Source: an uncultured Eubacteriales bacterium
Lineage (GTDB): Bacteria; Bacillota; Clostridia; Christensenellales; Aristaeellaceae
Reading direction: 5' to 3'
DNA: 64,000 bases
Assembly: GCA_902790015.1 (NCBI GenBank)
Contig: CADAQF010000024.1
Coordinates: 1-64,000 of the forward strand
Shown here: piece by piece, positions 17,506 through 25,290 of the stretch
Position numbering within the stretch: the first letter of the stretch is position 1
How the letters are laid out: every line of letters begins with the position of its first letter
Translations under genes and position numbers: made by a program
The notes under the pieces: generated by a model
Told to the model about the DNA's origin: nothing
The model's database searches: none
The model's input: only the letters and a program-made list of their open reading frames with translations

Positions 17506-17952
17506 GTGTTTTTTCAGCAGCTTTCACAAAACAGGCCGCTGGTCTGCGCCTTTTTCGCGTGGGCCCTGGCGCAGGTGGTCAAGTTTTTCCTGTACTGGGC
17601 CATCGAAAAAAAGATCAACTGGCGGCGCGCCTGGGGGTCGGGCGGCATGCCCAGCTCCCACAGCGCCACAGTGCTGGCCCTGGCGGTCAGCCTGGGCCTC
17701 GAGCAGGGCTTTGACAGTCCCTCATTCGCCCTGTCCGTCGTCATGATGAGCATCGTCATCTACGACGCCATGGGCGTCCGCTACGAGACCGGCAAACAGG
17801 GCAAGATCATCAACCAGATCCTGGAGGAGCTGTTCGTGGAGGGCAAGCCCCTGACGGACGAAAAGCTCAAGGAGCTGGTCGGCCATTCCCCGCTGGAGGT
17901 GCTGGGCGGTCTGATCGTCGGCTCCCTGGTGCTGGCGGTCATGTACCTCTGA
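17506..17952 (+). CDS. Divergent PAP2-family membrane protein (YuiD type)
   Basis: 148 residues, GTG start after GAGGAGG. The motif GGMPSSHSATVLAL (near 46-59) is the phosphatase signature of the divergent PAP2 family, and GVRYETGKQGKIINQ is typical of YuiD-like proteins. Several membrane segments. May act on lipid phosphates or polyprenyl phosphates, which suits its place right after ispA, but activity is not proven for the family. Last gene of the run starting at nusB. Confidence 0.85.
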   Translation: MFFQQLSQNRPLVCAFFAWALAQVVKFFLYWAIEKKINWRRAWGSGGMPSSHSATVLALAVSLGLEQGFDSPSFALSVVMMSIVIYDAMGVRYETGKQGKIINQILEELFVEGKPLTDEKLKELVGHSPLEVLGGLIVGSLVLAVMYL

Positions 17953-17980
17953 TATTACTTGTGAAAATGCTTTTGAATCG

Positions 17981-18477
17981 TAACTGGTCAGTTGTGCAGT
18001 AAAAGTGACGCACGAAACTATCTTTTGTTACGCGGAATTTCTGAGTCCGGCGATTCATTCGCCGGATGGGGTGAGGAGGGCCCGGAAAACGATCCAGTGG
18101 ATCGTTTTCACCGACGAACGGGCCGGCAGGCCCTGGGTTAGCCAGGTGAGCACCCCCAAAAGCCTTCCCCTTGAGGGGGTGAGGCGCGCCCGGAAAATGA
18201 TCCGGTGGATCGTTTTCACCGACGAACGGGCCGGCAGGCCCTAGCATGAGGAGCGGAACAAAAGATATGACGAGGGGATCATCAAGGGGGCACACCCTTG
18301 ATTGAAATCCGCAGCAGCGGCATGTACGCTGTGAGGACGAAATCGCGCAGCGATTTCTTCCTTACAGATTTGCCGCCCGGGAGTACCGAAGGGACGACAG
18401 GCAAATCTGCTGGGGGGTTTCGCAGGGGGGACGCCAGTCCCCCCTGCGGTGACTGTTCAGTGAAACTGAACAGTCAC
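17981..18477. repeat. Composite palindromic element, copy A (MITE-like, 497 bp)
   Basis: Left end TAACTGGTCAGTTGTGCAG; right end a perfect 13-bp hairpin GTGACTGTTCAGT (18449-18461), GAA, ACTGAACAGTCAC (18465-18477). Inside: GAGTCCGGCGATTCATTCG (from 18041), hairpins GAAAACGATCC/GGATCGTTTTC (18085-18109) and GAAAATGATCC/GGATCGTTTTC (from 18190), two GGGCCGGCAGGCCCT cores, a unit GCATGAGGAGCGGAACAAAA (from about 18243) and a GGGGGGAC/GTCCCCCC hairpin (18425-18444). The same order is found at 49315-49923. No gene is supported in 17953-18556. Confidence 0.85.
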
Positions 18478-18556
18478 GAAGGATAAATGCAAATAAGCGG
18501 CGCATTCATCCGTCCTTTGATTTTACGCCGGCTGCCGCGCCGGCCCGGGAGTCCTT

Positions 18557-19114
18557 ATGATCGATCAATTCAGGGAAGAGGCAGTTACCCGTCACAACCA
18601 GACGATACCGATGGTGATGATCGGCATGGGCTGGGTCTCGCTCGTTTTATGCGGCATCTACGGCCTGCTCATGACGCAGAACGCTATCTATGGCTTTGGC
18701 CAGGGCGCGGGCGGCGGAGCGGCGGTAAGCCTGGTCATAGGGCTGGTCATGATCGCCGTGGCCGTGCTGATCTTCCTGTTCAAGGACCGGCTGCGCACGG
18801 ATTATGAGTACACCTTCACCAACGGCCTGCTGGACTTTGCCGCCGTATACAACAACCGCAAGCGCAAGGCCCTGGGCACCATGACGCTCAAAAATATCCA
18901 GGCCTGCGGCATGGTGACCTCCGGCTCCTTCAACCGCTACATCAATATGCCCGGTGTCAAGCGCCACAACTGGTTCGCCAACCGGGACGGCAACCTGTTC
19001 TACATCTACTACGAAAAGGACCAGGCCAGGAACATCATCATCATGGAACCCAGCCAGGAGATGATCGACCTGATCCGCGGCGCGGTGCCCCAGGGCTCCT
19101 TCCAAATCAACTGA
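18557..19114 (+). CDS. Membrane protein of unknown function, 185 aa
   Basis: Two membrane segments (about 18-40 and 54-76) are followed by a soluble domain of about 105 residues beginning DRLRTDYEYTFTNGLLDFAA. The N-terminal MIDQFREEAVTR and overall layout recall DUF6106-like proteins, a weak recognition. GGGAG precedes the ATG. It sits 14 bases before a cysteine desulfurase gene, so it may be cotranscribed with it and thiI. No catalytic motif visible. Confidence 0.7.
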   Translation: MIDQFREEAVTRHNQTIPMVMIGMGWVSLVLCGIYGLLMTQNAIYGFGQGAGGGAAVSLVIGLVMIAVAVLIFLFKDRLRTDYEYTFTNGLLDFAAVYNNRKRKALGTMTLKNIQACGMVTSGSFNRYINMPGVKRHNWFANRDGNLFYIYYEKDQARNIIIMEPSQEMIDLIRGAVPQGSFQIN

Positions 19115-19128
19115 CAGGACACATTCAC

Positions 19129-20265
19129 ATGATCTATCTGGACAACAGCGCGACCACCCGGGTCTCGGATGAGGCCGCGCGGGCGGCCGTGCGCTGCATG
19201 ACGGAAAACTATTTTAACCCCTCCGCCCTTTACGCTCCGGCCATGGAGGCCGAAAAGGAAATGACCCTCTGCCGGGAGGCCCTGCTCAGGGCCGTGCACG
19301 CGCCGCAGGGCAGCCGGGCCGTGTTCGTGTCCGGCGGCACCGAGGCGGACAACCTGGCCATCCTGGGCAGCATGCAGTCCCTGCGCTCCGGCGTCGTGCT
19401 CTATTCGGACGGTGAGCATCCCGCCGTCCGCGAGGCCTGCCAGGCCCTGCGCAACGTGCAGGCCCGCGTCCTTCCCCTGGACAGGGACGGCCGCGTTTGT
19501 CTGGACAGGCTTCCGGAGCTTTTTACGGGCGACGTCCGGCTGATCTGCGTGATGCAGGTCAACAACGAGACCGGCGCGGTCATGCCCATCCGGGAGATCG
19601 CGGCGCTGCGTGATATCTACTGTCCTCAGGCGCTTTTGCACGTGGACGGGGTGCAGGGCTTTCTGCGCGTACCGTTTGACATGGCCCACAGCGGGGCGGA
19701 TTCCTACGCCCTGTCCGGCCACAAGATCCACGCGCCCAAAGGCGTAGGCGCCCTGATCCTGGGCCCTCGCTTCCGCCTGACCGCCCGGCAGATCGGCGGC
19801 GGGCAGGAAAAGGCCCTCCGCTCCGGCACGGAAAACACCCCGGGCATCGCCGCTCTCCGCGCGGCGGTGGAGCATTTTCCCGCAGATACGGACCTGCGGG
19901 CGATGAAGCTCCGCCTGTGGGAGGGACTGCACAGCCTCATTCCCCAGGCCGTTGTGAACGGGCCGGACCCTGCCTCAGATCTTACCGCCCCCCACATCTT
20001 AAACGTCTCTCTCCCTCCGGTCCGGTCGGAAACCATGCTCCACGCCCTGGAGGGCGACGGCATCTGCATCGGCCTGGGCTCGGCGTGCTCGTCCCATAAG
20101 CAGCGGGTCTCCCGCGTGCTTTCGGCGATGGGCATTTCGGGCCTCCGGGCGGAAAGCGCCCTGCGCTTTTCCTTAAGCCCTTACAACACTCCCGAGGAAA
20201 TGGATCTTACCGCCCGGGCGGCGCAAAAATACTACGACGCCTTCAAGGCCTTCGTCAGACGATAA
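19129..20265 (+). CDS. Cysteine desulfurase (NifS/IscS family), partner of ThiI
   Basis: 378 residues. MIYLDNSATTRVSDEA at the start, PLP lysine at 199 (SGHKIHAPKG) and persulfide cysteine at 320 (GLGSACSSHKQ). It takes sulfur from cysteine, forming alanine. It lies 20 bases upstream of thiI, as the dedicated desulfurase NifZ does in Bacillus subtilis, so its likely job is to feed ThiI for tRNA 4-thiouridine and thiazole synthesis. A second desulfurase is encoded at 43743. Confidence 0.93.
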   Translation: MIYLDNSATTRVSDEAARAAVRCMTENYFNPSALYAPAMEAEKEMTLCREALLRAVHAPQGSRAVFVSGGTEADNLAILGSMQSLRSGVVLYSDGEHPAVREACQALRNVQARVLPLDRDGRVCLDRLPELFTGDVRLICVMQVNNETGAVMPIREIAALRDIYCPQALLHVDGVQGFLRVPFDMAHSGADSYALSGHKIHAPKGVGALILGPRFRLTARQIGGGQEKALRSGTENTPGIAALRAAVEHFPADTDLRAMKLRLWEGLHSLIPQAVVNGPDPASDLTAPHILNVSLPPVRSETMLHALEGDGICIGLGSACSSHKQRVSRVLSAMGISGLRAESALRFSLSPYNTPEEMDLTARAAQKYYDAFKAFVRR

Positions 20266-20285
20266 CCGAAAGGATACCTGCGTTT

Positions 20286-21431
20286 ATGGAAAACCTGCTC
20301 CTGATCCGCTACGGAGAAATCTACCTCAAAGGCCTGAACAGGCCCTATTTCCTGCGGGCGCTGCTTTCCCGCGTGCGCGAGGCGGTCAGGCCCCTGGGAG
20401 GCCAGGTGTGGCTCAGGGACGCCCGGCTGTTCGTGCAGGGCGTGTCCGATATGGACGCCTGCATCGAGCGCGTCACCAAGGTGTTCGGCGTCCATTCCGT
20501 CTGCCCCGCCGTCCGCCTGCCCAAGGAGGACTTTGAGGCCGTCTGCGCCCAGGCGGCGGAAATGATGAAAGGCATGACCGGCACCTTCAAGGTGGAGGCC
20601 CGCCGCTCGGACAAGCGCTATCCCCTCGATTCGCCGGAGATCAACGCGAAGATGGGCGGCTATATCCTCCGCAGCGTCCCGGGCCTTCGGGTGGACGTCC
20701 ATCAGCCCGATCATCTTCTGAACGTGGAGATCCGCGACGAGGCCTATCTGTATGTGAAGGTCATCCCCGCCGCCGGCGGCATGCCGGTGGGCACCGGCGG
20801 CAAGGCCGCCCTCCTGCTCTCCGGCGGGATCGACAGCCCCGTGGCCGGCTACATGATCGCCAAGCGCGGGGTGGAGCTGTGCGCGGTGCACTTTTATTCC
20901 TACCCCTACACCAGCGAGCGCGCCAAGGAAAAGGTGCTGGACCTGGCCCGTATCCTCAGCGCCAGCTGCTGCGGGCTGAAGGTCTATGTGGTGCCCTTCA
21001 CCGACATCCAGCTGAAGATCCACGAAAAGTGCGCCGACGATTATACCACCCTGATCATGCGCCGCTACATGATGCGCATCGCCGAAAGGATCGCCAAGGC
21101 GGAAGGGGCCGAGGCCCTGATCACCGGGGAAAGCATAGGCCAGGTGGCCAGCCAGACCATGACGGCCCTGCAGATGACCAACATGGTCGTGTCCCTCCCG
21201 GTCTACCGTCCGCTGATCGGCTTTGACAAGATCGAGATCATCCGTTACGCCGAAAAGATCGGCACCTACGAGACCTCCTGCCTGCCCTACGAGGACTGCT
21301 GCACGATCTTCACCCCAAAGCACCCCGCCACCCACCCGAAGCTTGACAAGATCCTGGAATCCGAGGCCCGGCTGGACGAAGAGGCCCTGATCGAAGAGGC
21401 CGTCAAAAACGTAGAGATCATTCAGTGCTGA
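20286..21431 (+). CDS. thiI: tRNA uracil 4-sulfurtransferase ThiI
   Basis: 381 residues. N-terminal ferredoxin-like and THUMP region (LLIRYGEIYLKGLNRPYF) then the PP-loop ATPase (LLSGGIDSPVAGYMIAKRG). It adenylates U8 of tRNA and inserts sulfur; the C-terminal rhodanese domain of the enterobacterial enzyme is absent, as usual in Bacillota, making the adjacent desulfurase the sulfur donor. AAAGGA precedes the ATG. A terminator follows the stop. Confidence 0.95.
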   Translation: MENLLLIRYGEIYLKGLNRPYFLRALLSRVREAVRPLGGQVWLRDARLFVQGVSDMDACIERVTKVFGVHSVCPAVRLPKEDFEAVCAQAAEMMKGMTGTFKVEARRSDKRYPLDSPEINAKMGGYILRSVPGLRVDVHQPDHLLNVEIRDEAYLYVKVIPAAGGMPVGTGGKAALLLSGGIDSPVAGYMIAKRGVELCAVHFYSYPYTSERAKEKVLDLARILSASCCGLKVYVVPFTDIQLKIHEKCADDYTTLIMRRYMMRIAERIAKAEGAEALITGESIGQVASQTMTALQMTNMVVSLPVYRPLIGFDKIEIIRYAEKIGTYETSCLPYEDCCTIFTPKHPATHPKLDKILESEARLDEEALIEEAVKNVEIIQC

Positions 21432-21440
21432 AAACAAACA

Positions 21441-21483
21441 GGGGCTGCCGCGGCATCGAAAGCTCGCCGCCGCAGCCCTTTTT
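21441..21483 (+). terminator. Terminator after thiI
   Basis: GGGCTGCCGCGGC (21442-21454) pairs with GCCGCCGCAGCCC (21466-21478) with one mismatch, then TTTTT. Confidence 0.85.
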
Positions 21484-21524
21484 CCGGCGTCGGGCCGTAT
21501 TGCTTAAGAAAGGGAAGAGACAGT

Positions 21525-21851
21525 ATGAAGGTCTACCATAAGCTGGTCCGGGATGATATCCCGCGCATCATCCGCGAAAGCGGGAAGGAATGCGCCGTAT
21601 CCACGCTGGGAGAGGATGAATACCGGGCGATGCTGGACGAAAAGCTCCGGGAGGAGCTTAATGAGTTTCTGGAGAGCCACGACCCCGAGGAGCTGGCCGA
21701 CCTGCTGGAGGTCCTGCGCGCCGCCGCCAGGGCGTGCGGCAGCTCCATCGACGAGGTGGAAACGCTCAGGCTTCGCAAGCAGGCGCAGCGCGGCGCGTTT
21801 GAAAAAAGACTGTGTCTCGACGCGGTGTGGGAGCCGGGCGAAAAAGCCTGA
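21525..21851 (+). CDS. MazG-like / phosphoribosyl-ATP pyrophosphohydrolase-like protein
   Basis: 108 residues. MKVYHKLVRDDIPRII and REELNEFLESHDPEELADLLEVL give the all-alpha NTP pyrophosphatase pattern with the ExxE and ExxD acidic residues expected to bind magnesium. Such small proteins are thought to hydrolyse abnormal nucleoside triphosphates. AAGGGA precedes the ATG. Monocistronic between two terminators. Confidence 0.85.
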   Translation: MKVYHKLVRDDIPRIIRESGKECAVSTLGEDEYRAMLDEKLREELNEFLESHDPEELADLLEVLRAAARACGSSIDEVETLRLRKQAQRGAFEKRLCLDAVWEPGEKA

Positions 21852-21893
21852 ACGACAGACGGGGCGGCGTGAAAGCCGCCCCGTCTGTCGTTT
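21852..21893. terminator. Strong bidirectional terminator
   Basis: ACGACAGACGGGGCGGC (21852-21868) pairs perfectly with GCCGCCCCGTCTGTCGT (21875-21891), loop GTGAAA. It separates the convergent MazG-like and deaminase genes. Confidence 0.85.
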
Positions 21894-21904
21894 GGCAGTT
21901 CAGG

Positions 21905-22471
21905 TCAGTACAGCTTGTGCCCCATCTGCAGGTAGTCGTCAAACAGCGTAAGACACGCTTCCCGGTCCACACAGATCAGAAAATCGGCAAACCCTTCCCG
22001 GCCGCCGGCCAGACTGTCCAGCTGCTCGTCGCGAAAGCCGATCCGGGCGTTGTCGGCGATGGTGCAGCCGTAAAATACCTGGTCTATCCTCGCCCACATA
22101 ATGGCGTACAGACACATCGGGCAGGGTTCGCCGGTGGTGTACAGCACACAGCCGGTCAGATCGAACGTGCCCAGGTTTTTTTCCGCGTCCCTGATGGCCG
22201 TGATCTCGCCATGGGCGGTGGAGTCGGTGTTGGCCAGTACCATATTGTGGCCTCTTCCCACGATCTTTCCGTCCCTGACGATGACGCAGCCGAAAGGCCC
22301 GCCGTGACCGCTGCGGATCCCCGCGTAGGCCTCGGCGATCGCTTCAGCCATAAAAGGATCGTTAGCTTCAATGACTTCGTCCCGCTGAACGGCGGTCTCG
22401 GCATACGCGGGCGTCATACAGGACAGGAAAATGAATGCCGTCACGAGCTTCCAAATGAGCGTCTTTTTCAT
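21905..22471 (-). CDS. Exported nucleoside/guanine deaminase-like protein
   Basis: 188 residues. Residues 1-24 form a signal peptide (KKTLIWKLVTAFIFLSCMTP, AYA|E cleavage likely). The rest is a cytidine deaminase-fold domain: TAHGEITAIRDA holds the zinc His and catalytic Glu, and EPCPMCLYAIMWARID the two zinc cysteines; FYGCTIADNARIGFRDE resembles guanine deaminase GuaD. Family members are normally cytoplasmic, so export is unusual. No good ribosome site precedes the ATG. Bounded downstream by the terminator at 21852. Confidence 0.82.
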   Translation of the reverse strand: MKKTLIWKLVTAFIFLSCMTPAYAETAVQRDEVIEANDPFMAEAIAEAYAGIRSGHGGPFGCVIVRDGKIVGRGHNMVLANTDSTAHGEITAIRDAEKNLGTFDLTGCVLYTTGEPCPMCLYAIMWARIDQVFYGCTIADNARIGFRDEQLDSLAGGREGFADFLICVDREACLTLFDDYLQMGHKLY

Positions 22472-22593
22472 ACTGCTTTTCTTTATAATTCTTTACGCCA
22501 GGTCCATGCGCATCCGCGGGCGCCTGCTGCGCCGCCGCTGCGTCAGTCGTCCTCACCGCGTTTTATAATACAATCGATAGAATCCAATACAGC

Positions 22594-22624
22594 ATAAAAG
22601 TCCCTGCCGGACGGGGCAGAGACT
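22594..22624 (-). terminator. Terminator after the 252-aa secreted protein gene
   Basis: Read on the minus strand, GTCTCTGCC pairs with GGCAGGGAC (one wobble), followed by TTTTA. Confidence 0.65.
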
Positions 22625-22644
22625 GTGAATCAATATCTGTCAGA

Positions 22645-23403
22645 TCATTCCACGCGGGGGCTTACGAAGGAGCTCAGCTTCTTCAGGCCCTTCATCTTGG
22701 ACTTGACCACCTTGCCGGTGGCGGCGTCCCAGTTGAACCAGGTGGCGGAGCCGAAGTACTTGCCCACGCCGTTCTTCAGCGTCAGGCCGCCGTTCTTGTA
22801 CACGCCCTCCAGGATCTGATCCTGGGTGTAGTGATGGACGTACATCGCAGCGTTGGAATAAAGCAGCGCGCCGGTGTTGGCGTCATAGATATCCTTGTTC
22901 TTGAAGATGGTCTGGCTGGGGGTGTTGTCGGGAAGATCCTCATATTCGATCTCGCGGCCGAACGTGCCGTCGTAATGGAACTCAAGGACGGAGTTGGTCT
23001 GGGCGGCATAGGTGATGGTGTAGAATTCCTTGTCGCTGACCTGATAGGTGATCATGTACTTGGAGAGGGTGTTCTTCTTGTCGTTGCGGTATTCGGCGAC
23101 CACCTTGCGGATGTAGTTGCCGGCGGGATAGGTGACAACGACCTTGCTGACGTATTCCAGCGTGGTGGTGCCCCTGGGCTTCACGGGAACCTTGACGCTC
23201 TCGCGGTAAAGCACGGTGTGGGCGCCTTCATAACCGGTCTGGAAGGGGTCACCGTCGTATTCGTCGACATCCTCGGGCAGGTTCAGCCGGGCGATGCGGC
23301 TGGGGAGGAACACGGTGGTGTCATCCGCCAGGGCTTCTACGGACAGGCCCATCAGCAGCATGGCGATCAGCAGCAGGCTTACAAAACGGGAAAGATTTTT
23401 CAT
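22645..23403 (-). CDS. Secreted protein of unknown function, 252 aa
   Basis: Signal peptide MKNLSRFVSLLLIAMLLMG with cleavage near EALA|DD. The mature part is beta-rich with many Tyr and Thr (YVSKVVVTYPAGNYIRKVV, FYTITYAAQTNSVLEFHYDG) and a C-terminal segment mentioning repeats of KNGGLTLKNGVGKYFG. No cysteines for disulfides, no enzyme motif. It has a good promoter (23455-23483) and its own terminator, so it is a single-gene unit. I do not recognise the family. Confidence 0.75.
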   Translation of the reverse strand: MKNLSRFVSLLLIAMLLMGLSVEALADDTTVFLPSRIARLNLPEDVDEYDGDPFQTGYEGAHTVLYRESVKVPVKPRGTTTLEYVSKVVVTYPAGNYIRKVVAEYRNDKKNTLSKYMITYQVSDKEFYTITYAAQTNSVLEFHYDGTFGREIEYEDLPDNTPSQTIFKNKDIYDANTGALLYSNAAMYVHHYTQDQILEGVYKNGGLTLKNGVGKYFGSATWFNWDAATGKVVKSKMKGLKKLSSFVSPRVE

Positions 23404-23454
23404 GTCGCTAACCTCTTTTCCTTAAAAATCTGATACCTTTCATCGGCGTAATTT

Positions 23455-23483
23455 ATTATAAGACATTTTTGCCGATCGCGCAA
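23455..23483 (-). promoter_or_regulatory. Promoter of the 252-aa secreted protein gene
   Basis: Minus strand: TTGCGC (23483-23478), 17 bases, TATAAT (23460-23455). Confidence 0.6.
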
Positions 23484-23610
23484 CTGCTTTTTGCAAACTC
23501 TCGGAAAACTTCAGAAAAACGTCATGCCTTTTGCACAATTCTTAACAATTAATGAGCTTCATGAAAAGTTAGTAATCGGATTGATTTTGTAATCAAATTT
23601 TAACAAATAA

Positions 23611-23650
23611 AATAAACGGGCCGCATCCCGGGAGGGATGAGCGGCCCGCG
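23611..23650 (-). terminator. Terminator after the xylanase gene
   Basis: Minus strand: CGGGCCGC pairs with GCGGCCCG, with an inner TCCC/GGGA pairing, followed by TTTATTTTATTTG. Confidence 0.75.
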
Positions 23651-23659
23651 CGGCGCGGT

Positions 23660-25177
23660 TCACTCGGCCTTCGCCAGTTCCAGAACGGAATGGAAGGCGG
23701 GCTTGGGTTTAAGCAGCCGGTCGAACAAAAGCGGGTACTGGGAGGCGCGCCAACTCAGATCGTCGCTGACGCCCCAGAGCTGCACGGCGTCCAGGTGCTC
23801 GGCGTGCTCCATGAAGATCTTGAAAAGGTCCGCATAGCGGATGGCCTGCACCTTGAGGTTGAGCTCGGTGTTGCCGTCGATGGTGACGTCCAGCTCGCTT
23901 ATGCGCACGCGCAGCCCCAGGGCCTCCACCTGCTCCATGGCGGCGCGGATGCGGGAGGGCGCGGGGGAGGTGGCGGAATAGTGGGCCTGGAAGCCGTAGC
24001 CGTCGATGTTGCCCTCGGCCGTCAGTCGGGCCAGCAAAGCCAGGATGCCGTCGGTCTTGGGGGCGATGGGGGTGTTATAGTCGTTGTAATAAAGCTTCAC
24101 GTCCTTCGGGGCGTATTTGCGGGCAATCTCAAAGGCGCGTTCCACAAAGTCGTCCCCGACCACCTTCGTCCAGTTGGACTGGCGCAGCTGGCCGGTGCTG
24201 TCGTCGATGGCCTCGTTGACCACGTCCCAGGACACGATCAGGCCGGGATAGTTCTGGTCCATGAAGGCCATGATCTGGCGGATATAGTTGTCCAGCCGGG
24301 CGAGCATGGTTTCGCGGGAAACGTATTCGGCGCTCGCCTTATAGCCCTTGTGGAAGAAGGCCTCCGGCGTCTGGGAATGCCAGACGAGCACGTGGCCGTG
24401 GACGGGAAGGCCATGGTCGCGGCAGTAACTGAGCAGGGGCTTTGCTGCGTCAAAGCGGACGGCGACGGCGGTATCGTCCTCTTTGACCAGGCGCATGCTG
24501 GCGGCGACGTCCAGCACGCTGTCGGGCTTCAATTCGTTGCCGGGGGTGTAGATGCCGAAGTGATAGCTGTAGGCGTCCATGCGCTGGGTGTTGAGCGCCT
24601 CGCCCTGGGTGACGGCGGTGCCCAGGAGGAACCAGGGCGCGAAGGCCTCCTTGAGGGAGGGATCGTCCTGCCCCAGGCGCACCTCGTTGAGCTCCACAGT
24701 GAAATCGGCGATCGTGAAATCGAGCGTGTCGCTGCCCGCGGTTTCCACGTAGAGGATGTAATTGTCGTATTCACCGGGCGTCCAGGTGCCGGCGACGGTG
24801 GTCCATTCGCCCTTTTTGGCGGCTCCGGTGGCCAGGTTTTCATAGGATTCGGTGCCGGCCTTGGAGTGGGCCACGGAGATCATGAAATTGGCAGTGGCCT
24901 GCGATTCCTGCCTGACGCGCACGCTCAGGGCGTATTCTTTGCCCGCCTGCAGGGGAAAGTCCCGCCCGGGGGAGTTCCACGAGGCGGTGCGGCCGGTGAT
25001 CTTAAGGCCCTCTTCGGTCACGGAAACGGCGGCGCCTCCGGCGCTGCGGGCGTACCAGCCGTCCGTGCCGGCGGAAAAATCGGAATGATAGGACACAAAG
25101 CTCCCCTCCTCAGCCAGCGCGCAGCCCGCGCAGACGAGGCAGGCCGCCAGGCAGACGGATACGATTTTCTTCAGCAT
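23660..25177 (-). CDS. Secreted endo-1,4-beta-xylanase, CBM22-like module plus GH10
   Basis: 505 residues from the ATG at 25177, which follows GGGAGGGCTTT; a 16-residue upstream extension is rejected. Signal peptide MLKKIVSVCLAACLVCAGC. Residues about 30-165 look like a family 22 carbohydrate-binding module (FSAGTDGWYARSAGGAA, GKEYALSVRV). The rest is GH10: GNELKPDS, HGHVLVWHSQTPEAFF, acid/base Glu in WDVVNEAID (near 322), nucleophile Glu in RISELDVTID (near 428) and LWGVSDDLSWR. It cleaves xylan outside the cell. No other polysaccharide genes are nearby. Confidence 0.93.
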   Translation of the reverse strand: MLKKIVSVCLAACLVCAGCALAEEGSFVSYHSDFSAGTDGWYARSAGGAAVSVTEEGLKITGRTASWNSPGRDFPLQAGKEYALSVRVRQESQATANFMISVAHSKAGTESYENLATGAAKKGEWTTVAGTWTPGEYDNYILYVETAGSDTLDFTIADFTVELNEVRLGQDDPSLKEAFAPWFLLGTAVTQGEALNTQRMDAYSYHFGIYTPGNELKPDSVLDVAASMRLVKEDDTAVAVRFDAAKPLLSYCRDHGLPVHGHVLVWHSQTPEAFFHKGYKASAEYVSRETMLARLDNYIRQIMAFMDQNYPGLIVSWDVVNEAIDDSTGQLRQSNWTKVVGDDFVERAFEIARKYAPKDVKLYYNDYNTPIAPKTDGILALLARLTAEGNIDGYGFQAHYSATSPAPSRIRAAMEQVEALGLRVRISELDVTIDGNTELNLKVQAIRYADLFKIFMEHAEHLDAVQLWGVSDDLSWRASQYPLLFDRLLKPKPAFHSVLELAKAE

Positions 25178-25290
25178 AAAGCCCTCCCTTGGAAAGTCGC
25201 GTGGTGAATTGTACAGAAGCTTCATTCATTATATCCGCCGGACCGGCCGTGTTCCAGTCGATTGTTGCTCAAGTTTTCGCTAACGCTTGC

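Noticed and set aside
18005..18486. Several short frames in the repeat at 17981-18477
   Set aside because: They are made of the palindromic modules and recur at 49361-49915. No ribosome sites or conserved protein features.
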